DNA of 64,000 nt from Eutypella sp. D-1 (taxonomy: Eukaryota; Ascomycota; Sordariomycetes; Xylariales; Diatrypaceae). Each line of letters opens with the position of its first letter. Within the stretch, counting starts at the first letter, position 1. Location: positions 1,488,001-1,552,000 of the forward strand of contig JAJTTP010000006.1 of NCBI GenBank assembly GCA_023313575.1, given 5' to 3'. Position numbers and translations under genes: made by a program. Below, piece after piece: positions 35,667 through 47,736 of this stretch. Under the pieces are notes generated by a model. It was not told where the DNA came from. It worked only from the letters and a program-made list of their open reading frames with translations, and ran no database searches.

Positions 35667-37960
35667 ATGGGATTCGGCGCCTGGGTACAGTCGGCCCTGA
35701 ACCGAATCAGTACCTTTGAAGAATGCATCAACTGCTCGACGTTTGGCCGGGTATTCCGCCTCGATGGCTCTGGCCATGTAAGCCATCATGTCCTACTAAA
35801 CTATGCGTCTCCGTTGAATTGCTGCTGAACAGCTCCACAGCCTAAAACAATCAGGGGAGCTACTTTCCTTCGAGAGATCCGTGCTGGCTTGACCACATTC
35901 GCCACGATGGCCTACATCATAGCTGTCAACGTAAGAAGTTCTCTCACAAATACCGCATCCATGCATAGGCATATGCTAACCTGGGTTTATCTTTACAGTC
36001 CGCTGTCCTTTCCGAATCGGGAGGCACTTGCGAGTGCCCAGTGGAGGATTTGCATGGCTGTGATGGCAACCGTGAATATGCTATGTGCCTCGTCGGTGAG
36101 CAACCACCACTCACACTACAGTGTTCTTTTTTAAACTTCAATACATTATCTAACGAATGGGCTATAGAACTAAAGCGCGACCTCGTCACTTCTACGGCCG
36201 CACTCGCTGGACTTTCTAGTATCGTCTTTGGATTCCTCACTAACTTACCCGTAGCCCTTGGGTATGTCTCAATCCCTTATGCCTTCCACCTGTAGACAAT
36301 GACTAAAGATAACTAGACCAGGCATGGGGTTGAATGCGTATTTTACTTACCAGGTCGTCGGATGGCACGGCACTGGGAACATCCCATACAACGTTGCCTT
36401 GACTGCCGTGTTCGTCGAAGGGTTCATATTCATGTTTTTGGCCTTAACAGGCATGCGACAATGGTTGATCAACATGATCCCCGCCACTATTAAAACGGCC
36501 TGTGGTGTTGGTATCGGCCTATTCCTCACAGAAATCGGACTGTCATATTCGGCCGGAATCGGCGCCATCACTGGTGGCTACGCCACGCCACTAGCTATTG
36601 GCGGATGTCCGGCCGAGTATCAAGACGAGAAAGGAGAGTGTGTTAGCCATATCATGGCAAACCCTGCGGTAGGTCTCATATCCATAGCGTGCGTCCTGAG
36701 CGGAGTATTGACATCGTACGACCTCTTTAGATGTGGATAGGGATTACCCTTGGCGGCATTCTCATTGCCTTCCTGATGGCTTTCAAGGTCAAGAGCGCCA
36801 TCATCATAGGTATCGGGATCGTGTCCGTCATATCTTGGCCGTGAGTAAAACGTCACCGGATTGTATGAGTAATGTGCTAACACTGACCAGCCGTAACACA
36901 ACATTCACCTACTTTCCCTATACTCCAGACGGCGAAGAGCGATTCCAGTTCTTCCGACAAGTGGTTGCTTTTCATCCGATTGAGAAGGTGTTGAATGTTC
37001 AAGAATGGAATCTCTCCGGAACCATCGGCGCCAAGTTTATCCTCGCACTTATGACCTTCCTGTACGTCGATATTATCGACTGTACTGCGACTCTATATTC
37101 TATGGCCAAGTTCTGCGGCGTCGTGGAAGAAGATGGCGATTTTCCTCGCTCGACCGTGGCATACTGCACTGACGCCGCCTGCATCTCCATTGGGTCTCTC
37201 TTCGGTTGTTCCCCTGTCACTGCATTTATTGAAAGTGGTGCAGGGATCGCTGAAGGAGGGCGTACGGGTCTCACTGCCATTTCAACGGGCTTCTGTTTCT
37301 TACTGTCCTTATTCTTCGCGCCGATTCTGGCTTCCGTGCCCCCCTGGGCCACAGGCGGGACCTTGGTTCTGGTGAGTGTCGGCTCTACTCTGTCTATCTT
37401 CTGGGTAATTCCAACACTAACATAATGCACTAGGTTGGTTGTTTGATGATACGCCAGGTCACGAGCATCAACTGGCAATATATTGGCGATGCCGTCCCGT
37501 CCTTCATAACTTTGGCATTCATTCCCTTCAGTTACAGCGTGGCCTATGGTCTCATCGCGTGAGTAGAACGACATGATCCATGATTATGATTTGGTGTCTG
37601 GCTGTACCCTGCTAACGAAAACATGACAGGGGGATGATGACCTACGTTGTCCTGAACACTATGATCTGGGCAGTCGTCTACTTGAGCGACCACAAGATCG
37701 AACCATCCAACTACGAGGACAAAGAAGTGTATCGATGGGGCATGACCAAGAGAGAGCTGCCCAAATGGATCAGATTCATACGTAAGGTGGTACTCAGACG
37801 GGACGACGTCGTTGACCAGACCAAGGACGACATTGACATCGCCGATAACGACAGCACTATCCACAACGGCTCTTCTCGGTTCGGATCGGCCGACAACAAG
37901 GATATCTATGCGCTTTCGGATCGCGCACGCTCTCCTAGACCTCTCTCCATGACGCGTTGA
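35667..37960 (+). CDS. azgA: Purine (hypoxanthine-adenine-guanine) permease, AzgA family
   Basis: This is a plasma-membrane, proton-coupled purine importer. Nine exons (35667-35777, 35841-35930, 35999-36095, 36168-36261, 36317-36668, 36731-36840, 36891-37371, 37434-37558, 37630-37960) encode 596 aa, close to the roughly 580 aa of Aspergillus AzgA. All eight introns are 50-72 nt with GT-AG ends and matching phases. Family hallmarks in order are RGATFLREIRAGLTTFATMAYIIAVN, SESGGTCEC, ALGPGMGLNAYFTYQVVGWHG, EGFIFMFLALTGMRQWLINMIP, CGVGIGLFLTEIGL, MWIGITLGG, FILALMTFLYVDIIDCTATLYSMA, SLFGCSPVTAFIESGAGIAEGGRTGLTAI and PFSYSVAYGLIAG. About 12-14 hydrophobic segments are evident. The C-terminal tail is hydrophilic and acidic, then Ser/Arg-rich. 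GPGMGLNA replaces the more usual APGMGLNA. No clear UaY-type TCGG-N6-CCGA site was found upstream. Confidence 0.95.
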
Positions 37961-39221
37961 AGAGACCTCGGGGGGGATGCGGGATAGCATCTACGCTATT
38001 CACGAGTTGAACGAAACAACTGGTGCGAATATGTGCTACGATACACGTGCTATGCGAGGTTAACACCTCTAACACTAACGAACCTGACCCCTACTGTAGT
38101 TCTCGAACTAGCGAGAAATGGGGCATGCGCGCGCGCGATTGGTGTTGTACCACCTTCTCCTTAACGACCTAGCTATACCAGATGTTACTAGACACGCATA
38201 TGAGGACGCTGCGTATCGCTCGCTGGGGCTGCGAGATGTATATAGACCTTGGTGCTATCTATCGTCGCAGGTTTCCTTTATAAATGAGAATTTATCGCTT
38301 TGCTCTTACTTGAACGGGCCATCGCCATTGCTGAGGTTTGATTTCCACGATGCCTATGTATGCACGCGCGTAGACGGACAGTTAGAAGCGTTTTTATGAC
38401 GTTGCGCGCCGATAGACCGAAGAATTGAACCTGAAGTTCCTGAACAGCTCACTTCAATCTCTATAATCGAAATTAATTGCATAGAATTCCCGGTCTTAAC
38501 GTAGATCAGGCCGGGGCAGATCAACCATTTACTAAAGTAGTTTTCAGTGAACACCTTCACATAGCGAAAGAGGGAGGCAGGAAGACAAGAGACTTCACGC
38601 AGTAGAAACGGTCTAGCCACGATAGGCAAAGTCCGTTTTAGTCTGTGTGCGTGGGCTTTCCGTGCCTGGGCAGTCCCGCGCCAAGCTGGCGAACATCCAA
38701 TTGACATCACCGGCCACCTTACCTACATTACCTACATTAAGTACCGAACGGTAGGAATTTCACACTTAAGTACTGCAAAAGCTCCCCTGAAGCTTAACTA
38801 CCTAAGTACTTGTACCTAAATAGAAGCTCTTAACTTCCATGTTAAACTCTCCTGTTAAACGTCGAAGAGGTTGTTACCCAGCAGCTACCTAAACTACCTT
38901 AACAACAACTGCCTACAGAGATACCCGCCTAGGTAACTTCCCAACATTTAGGTACACACATTTATTGGACCATACAGGAAGGTTCAAGTGATAGTACAAC
39001 AGCTAGGATTTGGAAATAGTTATTCATACTTGTGTCGGCTCTTTAATAACGGCAGGAATCGCCCACGGCCCCTCCTCTCTCTCTCTCTCTCTCTCTCTCT
39101 CCGTCCCGGACCTTCACGGCTCGGCCATCGCCCGTGTGCTGGCTGCCGCCCTGGTTGCCATCTACTGGTAATAGACCTGAGGTAGATAGATAGCTTGGGC
39201 ATAGAGAGAAAAGGGGGAAAG
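37961..39221. other. Intergenic region between permease and UCH genes
   Basis: No gene is supported. A 93-codon open frame just after the permease stop has no recognisable motif and I take it as chance. TACCTAC/ACCTAAGTACTT words cluster at about 38715-38960. A CT microsatellite at 39074-39101 lies in the probable promoter of the UCH gene. Confidence 0.5.
39074..39101. repeat. CT microsatellite upstream of the UCH gene
   Basis: An uninterrupted (CT)n run of about 13 units lies 120 bp before the start codon of the deubiquitinase gene. Pyrimidine tracts are common in fungal promoters and 5' leaders. A function here is possible but unproven. Confidence 0.75.
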
Positions 39222-40489
39222 ATGAGTGGTGGTTGGAATACCAGTTGAGTTTTTTTTCCCCCTCCTTTTTTCTTCTTTTACCTTTTACCTGCAATCCATG
39301 GTCGTGGGCGAGAGAAGGAACGAGACTTCGGCGCGATGCTAATTCATGCTGTGCTATATAGTTGAGTCGGATGCCGTAAGTCTATATACGAGATCCATTC
39401 GAGATTGTTTGTACATGGCCAAGGGAATATGAGGGCAGGGAAATTAAAAATAAAAAGGAAAGGAAAAAACCAGGAAAAGACAACAGAAACGCTGACGCCG
39501 CTCTCAAATAGGGCGTCTTCACCTATCTGCTCGACAACCTCGGCGTCAAGGATGTCCAGTTCGAGGAGCTCCTGACGATGGAGCCCGAGGCGCTGGCGTC
39601 CCTGCAGCCGGTCTACGGCGTCATCTTCCTGTTCAAGTACCCGACCGACCGGCCCTACGCGTCGGCCGACAAGCCGCTGGACGGCGAGTTCGACCACGCC
39701 GCAGCCGAACGGCTGTTCTTCGCCGCCCAGACCATCCAGAACGCGTGCGGCACCCAGGCCCTGCTGTCCGTGCTGCTCAACAAGGCCAGCGACCCCGGCG
39801 ACAACAGCAGCGGCGGCGACGGCGGCATCGACATCGGCGACCGTCTGCGCGAGTTCCGCGAGTTCACCATGGTGCTGCCGCCGGAATTCCGCGGCGAGGC
39901 CCTGAGTAACAGCGAGCTGATCCGCGGGGTGCACAACAGCTTCGCGCGGAGCAGCCCGTTCGCGGACGAGACGCAGCGGGGGCCCGATGCCGAGACCGAG
40001 GACGCCTTCCACTTCGTGGCGTACGCGCCGATCGGCGGCACGCTGTACGAGCTGGACGGGTTACAGCCGGCGCCGATCTCGCACGGCCCCTGCGCCGACG
40101 CCGACTTCCCCGCCCGCGTCGTCGACGTCCTCCAGCGCCGCGTCGCCCGCTACGACCTCGCCGAGATCCGCTTCAACCTCATGGCCATGTGCCGCGACCT
40201 GCGCGTCTCCGCCCGCCAGGCCGGCGACGCCGAGACCCTCGCCCGCGAGGACCGCAAGCGCCGCGACTGGCAGTTTGAGAACGCCCTGCGCCGCCACAAC
40301 TTCGTCGGCTTCGCTGGCGCCGTCCTTAAGGCCGTCGTTGCCTCCAAGCTGGCCGAGGGCGGCGGCGACGGCGGTGACGGCGCGTACGGGAAGTGGGTCG
40401 AGGAGGCGAAGGCGCGGACGAGACATCGTATCGAGACGAGGAAGAAAGGGAGCGGTGGCGGCGAGGAGGATATAGAGATGGGAGGGTGA
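39222..40489 (+). CDS. uch2: Ubiquitin C-terminal hydrolase, UCH37/UCHL5 type
   Basis: This is a cysteine protease that removes ubiquitin. UCHL5/Uch2 relatives act at the proteasome cap. Exons are 39222-39243, 39362-39375 (only 14 nt) and 39512-40489, giving 337 aa. The joined N-terminus MSGGWNTIESDAGVFTYLL matches the family, whose members begin with W-TIESD-GVFT. Catalytic residues are visible: oxyanion Gln85 and Cys91 in AQTIQNACGTQA, His179 in EDAFHFVAY, and Asp194 in YELDGLQ. The C-terminal part (RFNLMAMCRDLR, NFVGFAGAVLKAVV) matches the UCH37-type tail region. The protein ends in a charged Lys/Glu/Gly-rich stretch. The first donor is a weak GTTGAG. Without the microexon the frame and the WN-TIESDAG motif are lost. 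Third-position GC is very high. No obvious Rpn13-binding motif can be assigned by eye. Confidence 0.93.
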
Positions 40490-41636
40490 TCAGCGATGAC
40501 GGTGATGATGGTGATTATGGCCATTTGTGTGCGAGGTCTATCTGTCATTGTTGCCGCGCTGACCTCTGCTGGGGGTTGAATGACATGCTGCGATAGATAT
40601 GCGTTTGGAACTTTCTTATGACCATGATTGCATCGATGAGGATCAGAAAGCCGATAAGCACCCACTTGCATTAGTGTTCATGAGCTATACATACATCTTT
40701 TTTCCCATACATTTTATGCCCGTGCGGTGCTTTAGCAATTCCGCTTTGTGCTTTCGATTTCTAGATAGATGTATTGCTGTCTCGGGCGTAGATGGTAGGG
40801 GAATCAGACGACTAACCTATCCATGACCTACTACAGAACAGCGACTTCCCGAGACCACCTTGGACCATACGACGTGGTCGTGAAAACCCGTCCGCCCGTT
40901 ACGATTGAAGAGGGTTTAATTGGAACTCGCACACAATTTGGGGTGGCCACGTCCGCACCCGACAGTTTAATGGGCGGGACATTGTGCCGCGGCTCAGTGG
41001 AATGCGCGGGGGCGTGTATCACATGGCGTCCTACATATCACGAGTAGTCCATAGGTGAAGGTCAGGGAGGCAGGCAACAACAATACCTAGCGGTTGGCCC
41101 TCAGCTGACATAACTCAGCGGAATGGGTAGGTAACATAGCATAGTGCTGGTGCTATTACACAGATAGGCAGGCACCCGATTCACGTGGGAATATAACTGC
41201 AGAGGCTGGCGCCTGCCCGACAACACAAAGTCAATACTGTATTGGGGAAGGGGCTTAAAGTATTTAAATATAGAAAGTAGCGCTAGAACAGATACACATA
41301 TAGACACTCGATATATAGATAGAAGAAACGAATAAAAGGCGGAAGGGAGCCCCCAAGAAGTCTCGCCTCCCTCCCCCACCATCCCTGAACGCCAGTATGA
41401 ACACCCATTGCCCATAATGCCGCTCCCCGCTCTCATTATAACCCATGGCGCGAGAAACCCTTAGCCCCCCCCCACCCCCCGGCGCGGGTGTCGGTTGGTA
41501 TCGCTTTTGCTCCCATGCTTGCGATGATGCCTCGCGGGTATTTGGTTCCTGCCCGGACAAAAAAAGACTAACACAAACTCCTAGACCTTCATAGCCTATC
41601 CATCTGTCCTACTCGTATTTTCGACGATGGTGGACT
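40490..41636. other. Intergenic region between convergent genes
   Basis: No gene is supported. It holds 3' flanks of the UCH gene (plus strand) and the DUF3455 gene (minus strand), GAT-type repeats near 40497-40515, and a C-rich run at 41465-41480. Confidence 0.5.
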
Positions 41637-41723
41637 TCATGGGGCGGTCTCGTAGAACCAGTATCTGTGCGCGGCGGGTTAGTATCATATGCTCATCAAG
41701 GTAGAAAAGAAAGCAAGGCGGTA

Positions 41724-41755
<32 letters not shown>

Positions 41756-42746
41756 TGTGTGTGTGTATGTATGTGTATGTATGTTTAGGGGGGACGTACT
41801 CAGCGGCGTACTGGACCTCGAAGGACTCAGGCATGCCCTGGCAGGAGGCGGGGGCGCTGCCGCCCGCGGTCTCGACGCGATAGACCTCCTGGAGGCCACC
41901 GGTGGCGCCCTCGATGGCCTGGAGGCGGAGCCAAGGGACGGCGCCCTCGTCCTGGCGGCCGCGCGGTGCGTCGGTCGGCGCGTCCGTGGACTCCTTCTTC
42001 GAGCAGGGCAGCTCGCCGAGCGTGTGCCGCGCCGTGTCGAGGTTGAAGAACGGCGTGCCATCGCCCTTGAAGAAATGCCGCCCCGATACGTCGAGGTTAG
42101 TTGGCCCGATGCGCTGCGAGGGGGGCGCATCGTCATCATCGTCATCGTCATCGTCGTCGTCGTCGTCGTCGGTGGTGCCGAGGGGGAAGGGGTCCGCGAT
42201 GTCACCCGCCGGCAGCACGTCCGAGAGCTCGAACTGCAGCGCCAGCCGTGGCAGGATGTGCAGGACGTCCGGGTACGACGCCGCGACGCAGCTCGCGTTG
42301 AAGAGCGCGGCCACGGCGCCCGTCGGCTTCGGCGGCGCCGTCGCGTTTGCCCCCAGGCACGTGTAGTTCTGCGTCCCTCGTCCGATGGCCACGTGCTTGA
42401 GCACCAGGCCTTCCGGAGGTGCTTCTAGTGGTTTGGGGGCTGCGGTTCTTAGGTGTTAGCCAGAAGAAGAAGAAGAAGAAGAAAAGAGAAAAGGGGGCAA
42501 GATAGGGAGAAAGGGGGTGGTGGGCCTTCACATACGGCTGGGCATTACGGCTTTTGATAGATCACACACGGGGGCCTCCATCGTATATTTTCCAGCCTGA
42601 ACCTTCTCCGCCAGCTTGTTGAAATAGTCTGACACGGCTTCTACGCCGTCCGCGTTGAGGGCATCGTTGTTGATTTGTGGCCATGTTGGGGCGGCTACAA
42701 TGCCTGAGGCACCCAGTGCCGCCGCTAGTAATACTGAGAGTTGCAT
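41637..42746 (-). CDS. Secreted DUF3455-family protein
   Basis: Minus-strand exons are 42746-42536, 42439-41800 and 41664-41637, giving 292 aa. A signal peptide is clear: MQLSVLLAAALGASGIVAAP, cleaved near residues 18-20. The mature protein has the features of DUF3455, a fungal secreted family often mis-named malate dehydrogenase: EGLVLKHVAIGRGTQNYTCLG, a Leu/Asp-rich middle, DVSGRHFFKGDGTPFFNLD, EGAVPWLRLQAI, EVYRVETAGGSAPASC, and the final YWFYETAP encoded by the last short exon. Several N-x-T/S sites (QNYTC, GANAT, LFNAS) fit passage through the secretory pathway. An Asp14 run interrupts the domain between the LPAGDIADPFPLG and APPSQRIGPTNLDVSG segments. Intron 2 carries a long GT/CA microsatellite just inside its donor. 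The function of the family is unknown. Confidence 0.88.
41721..41784. repeat. GT/CA microsatellite within intron 2 of the DUF3455 gene
   Basis: A long (TG)n run with a few TATG interruptions occupies the first half of the 135-nt intron 41799-41665, starting about 15 nt after the donor on the minus strand, where it reads (CA)n. It is likely to vary in length between strains. Confidence 0.8.
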
Positions 42747-45700
42747 TGTGGTGTGTGTATAGGCCAGGGAAAAAGGTAGAAGATGGGGTTTTCAGATAAT
42801 GGCGTAATAGCGGGTCGTAAGAGTGTGTATATGTCGTTTCAAGGCAGATTACCAATGGGATATCGTGACGTAGCGGTTATATATAAACGTTGAACGCGTT
42901 TGATAGTTTCGTCGTTAAGAAGGAAAAAGCCGATAACCCAGAGAATAGCAAGCCCTACCGAGAGAGAAGACCGAAGAAAGAAAAAAAGATAAGAAAGATA
43001 AGAAATAAAAGAGAACACAGAGGAAATCAGAAAAAGAAAAGGAAAAGAAAGGAAAAGGAAAATGATGATCCCCACAGGAGAGATCAGTGAGTTGTATACT
43101 TGAAGATGTGCTTGTATGAGGTAGAACAGGAAAAAAAGAAACAACACCACGGCACCGGGAGAAGGAGATCGGTTCCCTATTATATTCGGCGTCGTACAAG
43201 TGGACCAGGGGAGGCGGCAGCGGCAGCGGCCTGGTCTGGGCCTGGCCTATCTTCCCCCACCCCCATGCTCGACATGAAAAGATGGCGCCGTACCGGCGGC
43301 TCGATGATGGAACCCTACCTCGACCAGCCTACGTGCCTATTCATAGATACCTAGAGATCCTGAGGACCCTAATTCCCTTTCGGCTAGCTGCAGATATTGA
43401 TCTTCAGGGTTTAGCTGGCCATGCGGCATGCCCATGCAATGGATATAGCTAGCTATGCAGGCTTCTTGCCAGCGCGATGCTAATGCCGCCGAATGAAGTC
43501 GAGTCCGGGCATAGTGTAGGCGACGGAGAAGCATCACAGATCCTCTACCGCCTTAGGCAAATGCCTTCTTCACTCAGTCACTCGCACATTCCTTCTCTCA
43601 CTCCTCTCTGCACAGCTGCACTGCTATGTGTAGAACGATGATAGCATGGCAGGCAAGCAGGTAAGCAGGGAGCGGGGTTGGGTGGAGGGGACCCTGGAAG
43701 AGAAAGAATAAGAAAAAAAGCAGCTTAGCTTACGGCAACGGACAAGACTCAGACGATTGGAGGGGGGCAAATCGTGGACACGCCGGAACCCCTGTCCGTC
43801 CATCTATAGGGTTAAGGAAAACGGGACGGCTGGCTGGCTGGCTTTTGGTTGGCTCGCCAAGTCGCCAAGAGATCTGCAACTAGGGGAACGGCGGACATGG
43901 GGTAAGAAGGGCTTGAACCAGGGACCCCGGTGGCAGGTATGGACGGCGTCGTCTGATTCGCTCCGCCGTCGACCTCGACCGCGCTGCTTAAGCGCCGGGC
44001 CGCCCTCTCGGCGGCCGCCCTGTTTACGGTCCTAGTCAATCAGCGTCTTTGCTGACGATGTTTGTCTCTTCCCACGACAAACCCACCCTGCGCTTGAGGT
44101 ATCTGCGCGTGTCGACACCCCATGTCCTGGCCCATCGTCGAATGAGAGGATGCGTGGCGGCAAAAACGGCCTACTAAACACGTACTGGGACTGGCATTCT
44201 CCGTAGCCGAGATGGACTTGGCCGGCGGCAGGTAATCTACTAATTAGACTGGGAACAAAGAACGATCTTAGAAACATCTCAGCTGAACTAGTAGCAGACA
44301 AGACCCAAGATTTCTATTTGCGCAGCTCTTCAACGGCCGAGTTGCCGGGGAAGCGCGGGCTCGATTACATCTCGATATCGACAAACTAGATCATTTCAGG
44401 TAGACATTGACTGTCTGCTCAAAGAAACCACACTTTCCTTTTCGCCAAGGCCATATTTCCAAGCTAGGACCGAAAGTGACTGCTCTATCTGCGGTGTCAC
44501 CGTCGCAGACATATTACCTGCCTCCCCTCACGTAGATGCTCAGGTGCCCGTCCCCTCAGCGTATGGGAAGGTAATTAGACTCGAGCAAGGCCCAAAAAAG
44601 GCCCGAGGCCCTTTTTGGAGCAGCACCGTGATACGGTCATGTCATGTCGCCGTAGCAGCTAGCTGTCGTGACTCTCCCTGATTAGCTGCTGCATCTATTC
44701 GCGTATTCGTGCCGTTGGATGCGACCCTTCGATTTTTTGGACTGCGGAGCTGGGTAACTAACCTAAACATTGTTCCACGACTAGTCAGTCTCCCTTCTAT
44801 GTATGTGTTGCTTTGGGTAGCATCCCTTCCCCGAAGCTTCCTGCACGTAATCGTGTCGGCTCGTCGCGGATCGACATTATCCATTGCCCTGGCTGCGTGG
44901 TCATACATAGTGGTATTCCCTTGCTTCCTTGGGTGGGGCTGTCTACTTTTACATGGAGTGGGAAGAAAGGTCTGGTCTTCCTGATCACGCTTCCTTTCTT
45001 CTGCAGGTGGGGGAGGGGGATATCAGGCGAGTGGGTAAACAGACGACCATGAGCGGATCCATCGCGCTACGGGGTGGTATACTGGCGTAGCATTCTTCAT
45101 CTACAAGGAAAAAAAAATCATCTGGCCGGGAGGAGGGGGAGACATCCCTGGCGCTAGCGATTGATATGCAGAAGCAGATATACCCTGGCCCACACCGGCG
45201 CCTACATATATGTGTGTGTATACGAAGGTAGCGGCCAAAAGTCGGTAGCCTCTTATTTTTTTAGCCACAGTGTTTTTTAGGTCATAGTAACGCAAGGTAT
45301 ATAAGTTGGTCCGCTGGAGAAATTAACTTTAGCGGTACGTTCAGCGCACGCTCCAGAAGGACTTACACTAGGTACCGCTAAAGTATCGCTATCTCACAGA
45401 AGGGCCCAAAAATACAGTACGATACATTATTTAATTTAGACTGTGGCTAGAAAGCCAAGAGGCTACCGACTTTTGGCCGCTACCTTCGTAGTATAATAAG
45501 CCTTTACCCTCGAAATAGCAACAAGCGCTGCCGCCAGAGAGGAAAAACAGGTATTTAACCCATCAAGTGGGGGGTTGGGTTAATATCGCCATATTAACAC
45601 TAGCTTATGCATTGCATCGGAACCGCCCATTCCCTTTCAGTTCATTTTGCCCAAATTACGACGTAGCGCCAATGGGACGTACGTCCTTGCTGCTGCTATT

Positions 45701-47736
45701 GCTGCTGCTATTGCTGCTGTCCCGTTACCGTGAACCCTTGGAGAAACTTCAACGAAGGGCCAACGACGGCGTCGCCAATAGGACGACGACGAAGGCCAGA
45801 CTGAATCTCATCAATCTATCTAGAGATAGACAAGGCAAGACAAGACAAGACAAGACACGACTAGGAGGGAAGCGAGAAAAGCCGGCTGATAAACGTGGGT
45901 AGGTAGGGTCGAAAATCTCTTTGATAAGAAAGGGCGTCTCGCTCGGGAATAATGAACCTTTTCCTGTCGTGCGACGCGCCACCGGAGATAGATGGTCGAG
46001 TAGAGTTCAAGTGGTGTCTACGTCTACCTATGTATCCATAGTGTGAGCAGACACCTCCCCTCCCCTCCCTCCTGATTGGACAGTCTGTTCAACCTGAAGG
46101 CCTGAAACGGGATGATGCCGCGTTCGTGCTCGGCTGGCGAGACAAGGTCGGGTGCTGGTAGTAGTAGTGGTGGTGGTGGTGGTCGGATATGTGGCCGACC
46201 CCGGCGTCAAAAACAAGAAGATGCCTACATATCCTGGGTATTCAATTTTTGAGATGGACGGAGTCTATAGACAGACACAAACAGATCCATATGGCATGCA
46301 CGACGGCTGGTTGTCTTATGTACTAGGTAGCTGTCAACTGACAGTAAGTAAGAGTGCGTTCTTTCACAAGCGCATCAGACTCGAAGGCTCTGCTCCTCCG
46401 CGGAGATAGCGTGTAAGTGGAATCAATGTATCCCGTGGCATGTGTGCAGTATAATGCCCATATCTCGTGATGGAGCTACACAAGTATAGGCGAGAGCGTA
46501 TGCTCGTAGCGCAGCCCAGGTGACGATGGAAAACGACACAATCATTGCAACTCTCCACCCCCCTCCCCTCCCCTAATATCCAAGCAAGGCAAGGCAAGGC
46601 AAGAGCGGGGTTTAGAAGACGGCGGGTCATATGCTGCTACTACTACTACTACACTATTCCTCGAGTGACGGAGGAGGTGGGTAGGAGACGGCCTCCCCCG
46701 GCTGCGAAAACCATGTTTCGTTTCGGCTCGTTTGGTTTGATTTTCGTTTCGTTTCTTGCTCTTGAAATAGGACGGTCAGGCGCTGGTTTCCTTATATCCT
46801 GTCATAATCCAAATGCCTGCTCGCCCGTCGTCGTCGAATCATAAGGGGGGGGGGGTGATCAATCGCTTTGATGGGGCGGGTCGCGTGGAAAATTAGAGCA
46901 AGGCAGCATGGTATATCTATATCACACAGGTAGTTTTGTTCCTTAGAACTTGCGGCCGCCTGCGCATGAAGGGAGGAAATTGAACATGAGGCACGCACTG
47001 CACTGCATTGCACACCTTTATGGATGGTTGGCTAGAAGGCCTATAGACAGACGGTAGGGTAGAATAGACCTCGAGCTGAGCTGGCTGGAGGAAGCTGACT
47101 ACGCTTTCGTTACTATAGATTTTAGTCTTTCGAAATGAGCAAAAAGCAAACTCCCCAGCATCATGTCGCATCACATCCACTTGGAAGACTTGGGTTTCTT
47201 CTTCTGTATCTTCTCTTTTGACTGTTTTGTTTTCCTCCTATCTTCTCTTCGCTTCATACAGGTAGGTGAAATAGGTTAAGTATCCAACCGTGCCCGTCCC
47301 CCCCCCCCGCCCCGATCAACCCCCAAATCGGTACTGCACGCCCCCAAAGGAATCAAAGGCAAAATGATGACGACACGAAACGCCGACACGCGCGCTCTTC
47401 TTCTGCGCTGCTGCACCACGGAGCTACTTGCTCCCCCAGGAAGCCTAAGCTCTCTCTCCGTTTCTCTGCTCTGTTCTGTCCGAGTGGGCTTGGGGGCAGT
47501 AGATCGATCCTATGAAGATAAGATAAGATGGATAGATAGATAGATATGTCCTGCTCGGCTCGCGAACTTGAGCAGCCCACTTATACCATATACGTATAGG
47601 TAGCTAAGCCAATTATGATGTTTTTCTTTTTCCTTTCCTCTCCCGGTCTGAACCGGCGATGATAAGTAGTGATACAGCACGAACTCCGCTCATGAATTCT
47701 CCATGTCCTTCGCAAAAGGTGGGCAACATATTAGGG
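42747..47736. other. Gene-poor region of 5 kb containing a MITE-like element
   Basis: No protein gene is supported. It includes A/G-rich DNA at 42900-43070, the inverted-repeat element at 45223-45488, (CAAGA)n at about 45835-45860, a GGT run at 46160-46184, CAAGG repeats near 46584-46601 and several homopolymer runs. Short open frames here lack motifs and splice partners. Confidence 0.5.
45223..45488. mobile_element. MITE-like inverted-repeat element, 266 bp, TA-flanked
   Basis: The ends are perfect inverted repeats. The first 32 bases (beginning CGAAGGTAGCGGCC) equal the reverse complement of the last 32, and both ends are flanked by TA, which suggests a TA target-site duplication. The AGCCACAGT block just inside (45263-45271) is also inverted at 45440-45448. 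A second nested pair, CTTTAGCGGTAC at 45327-45338 and GTACCGCTAAAG at 45372-45383, lies in the middle. No coding capacity is present. TA duplication, small size and long terminal repeats are typical of non-autonomous elements mobilised by Tc1/mariner/pogo (Fot1-like) transposases. The partner transposase is not in this window. The perfect arms suggest recent insertion or little decay. Confidence 0.75.

Noticed and set aside
38118..38399. Open frame of 93 codons downstream of the purine permease
   Set aside because: No motif and no start context. It probably lies in the 3' flank.
43880..44040. GGTTCAAGCC B-box-like sequence on the minus strand
   Set aside because: The T stem does not pair, and the region is GC-rich with many chance matches.
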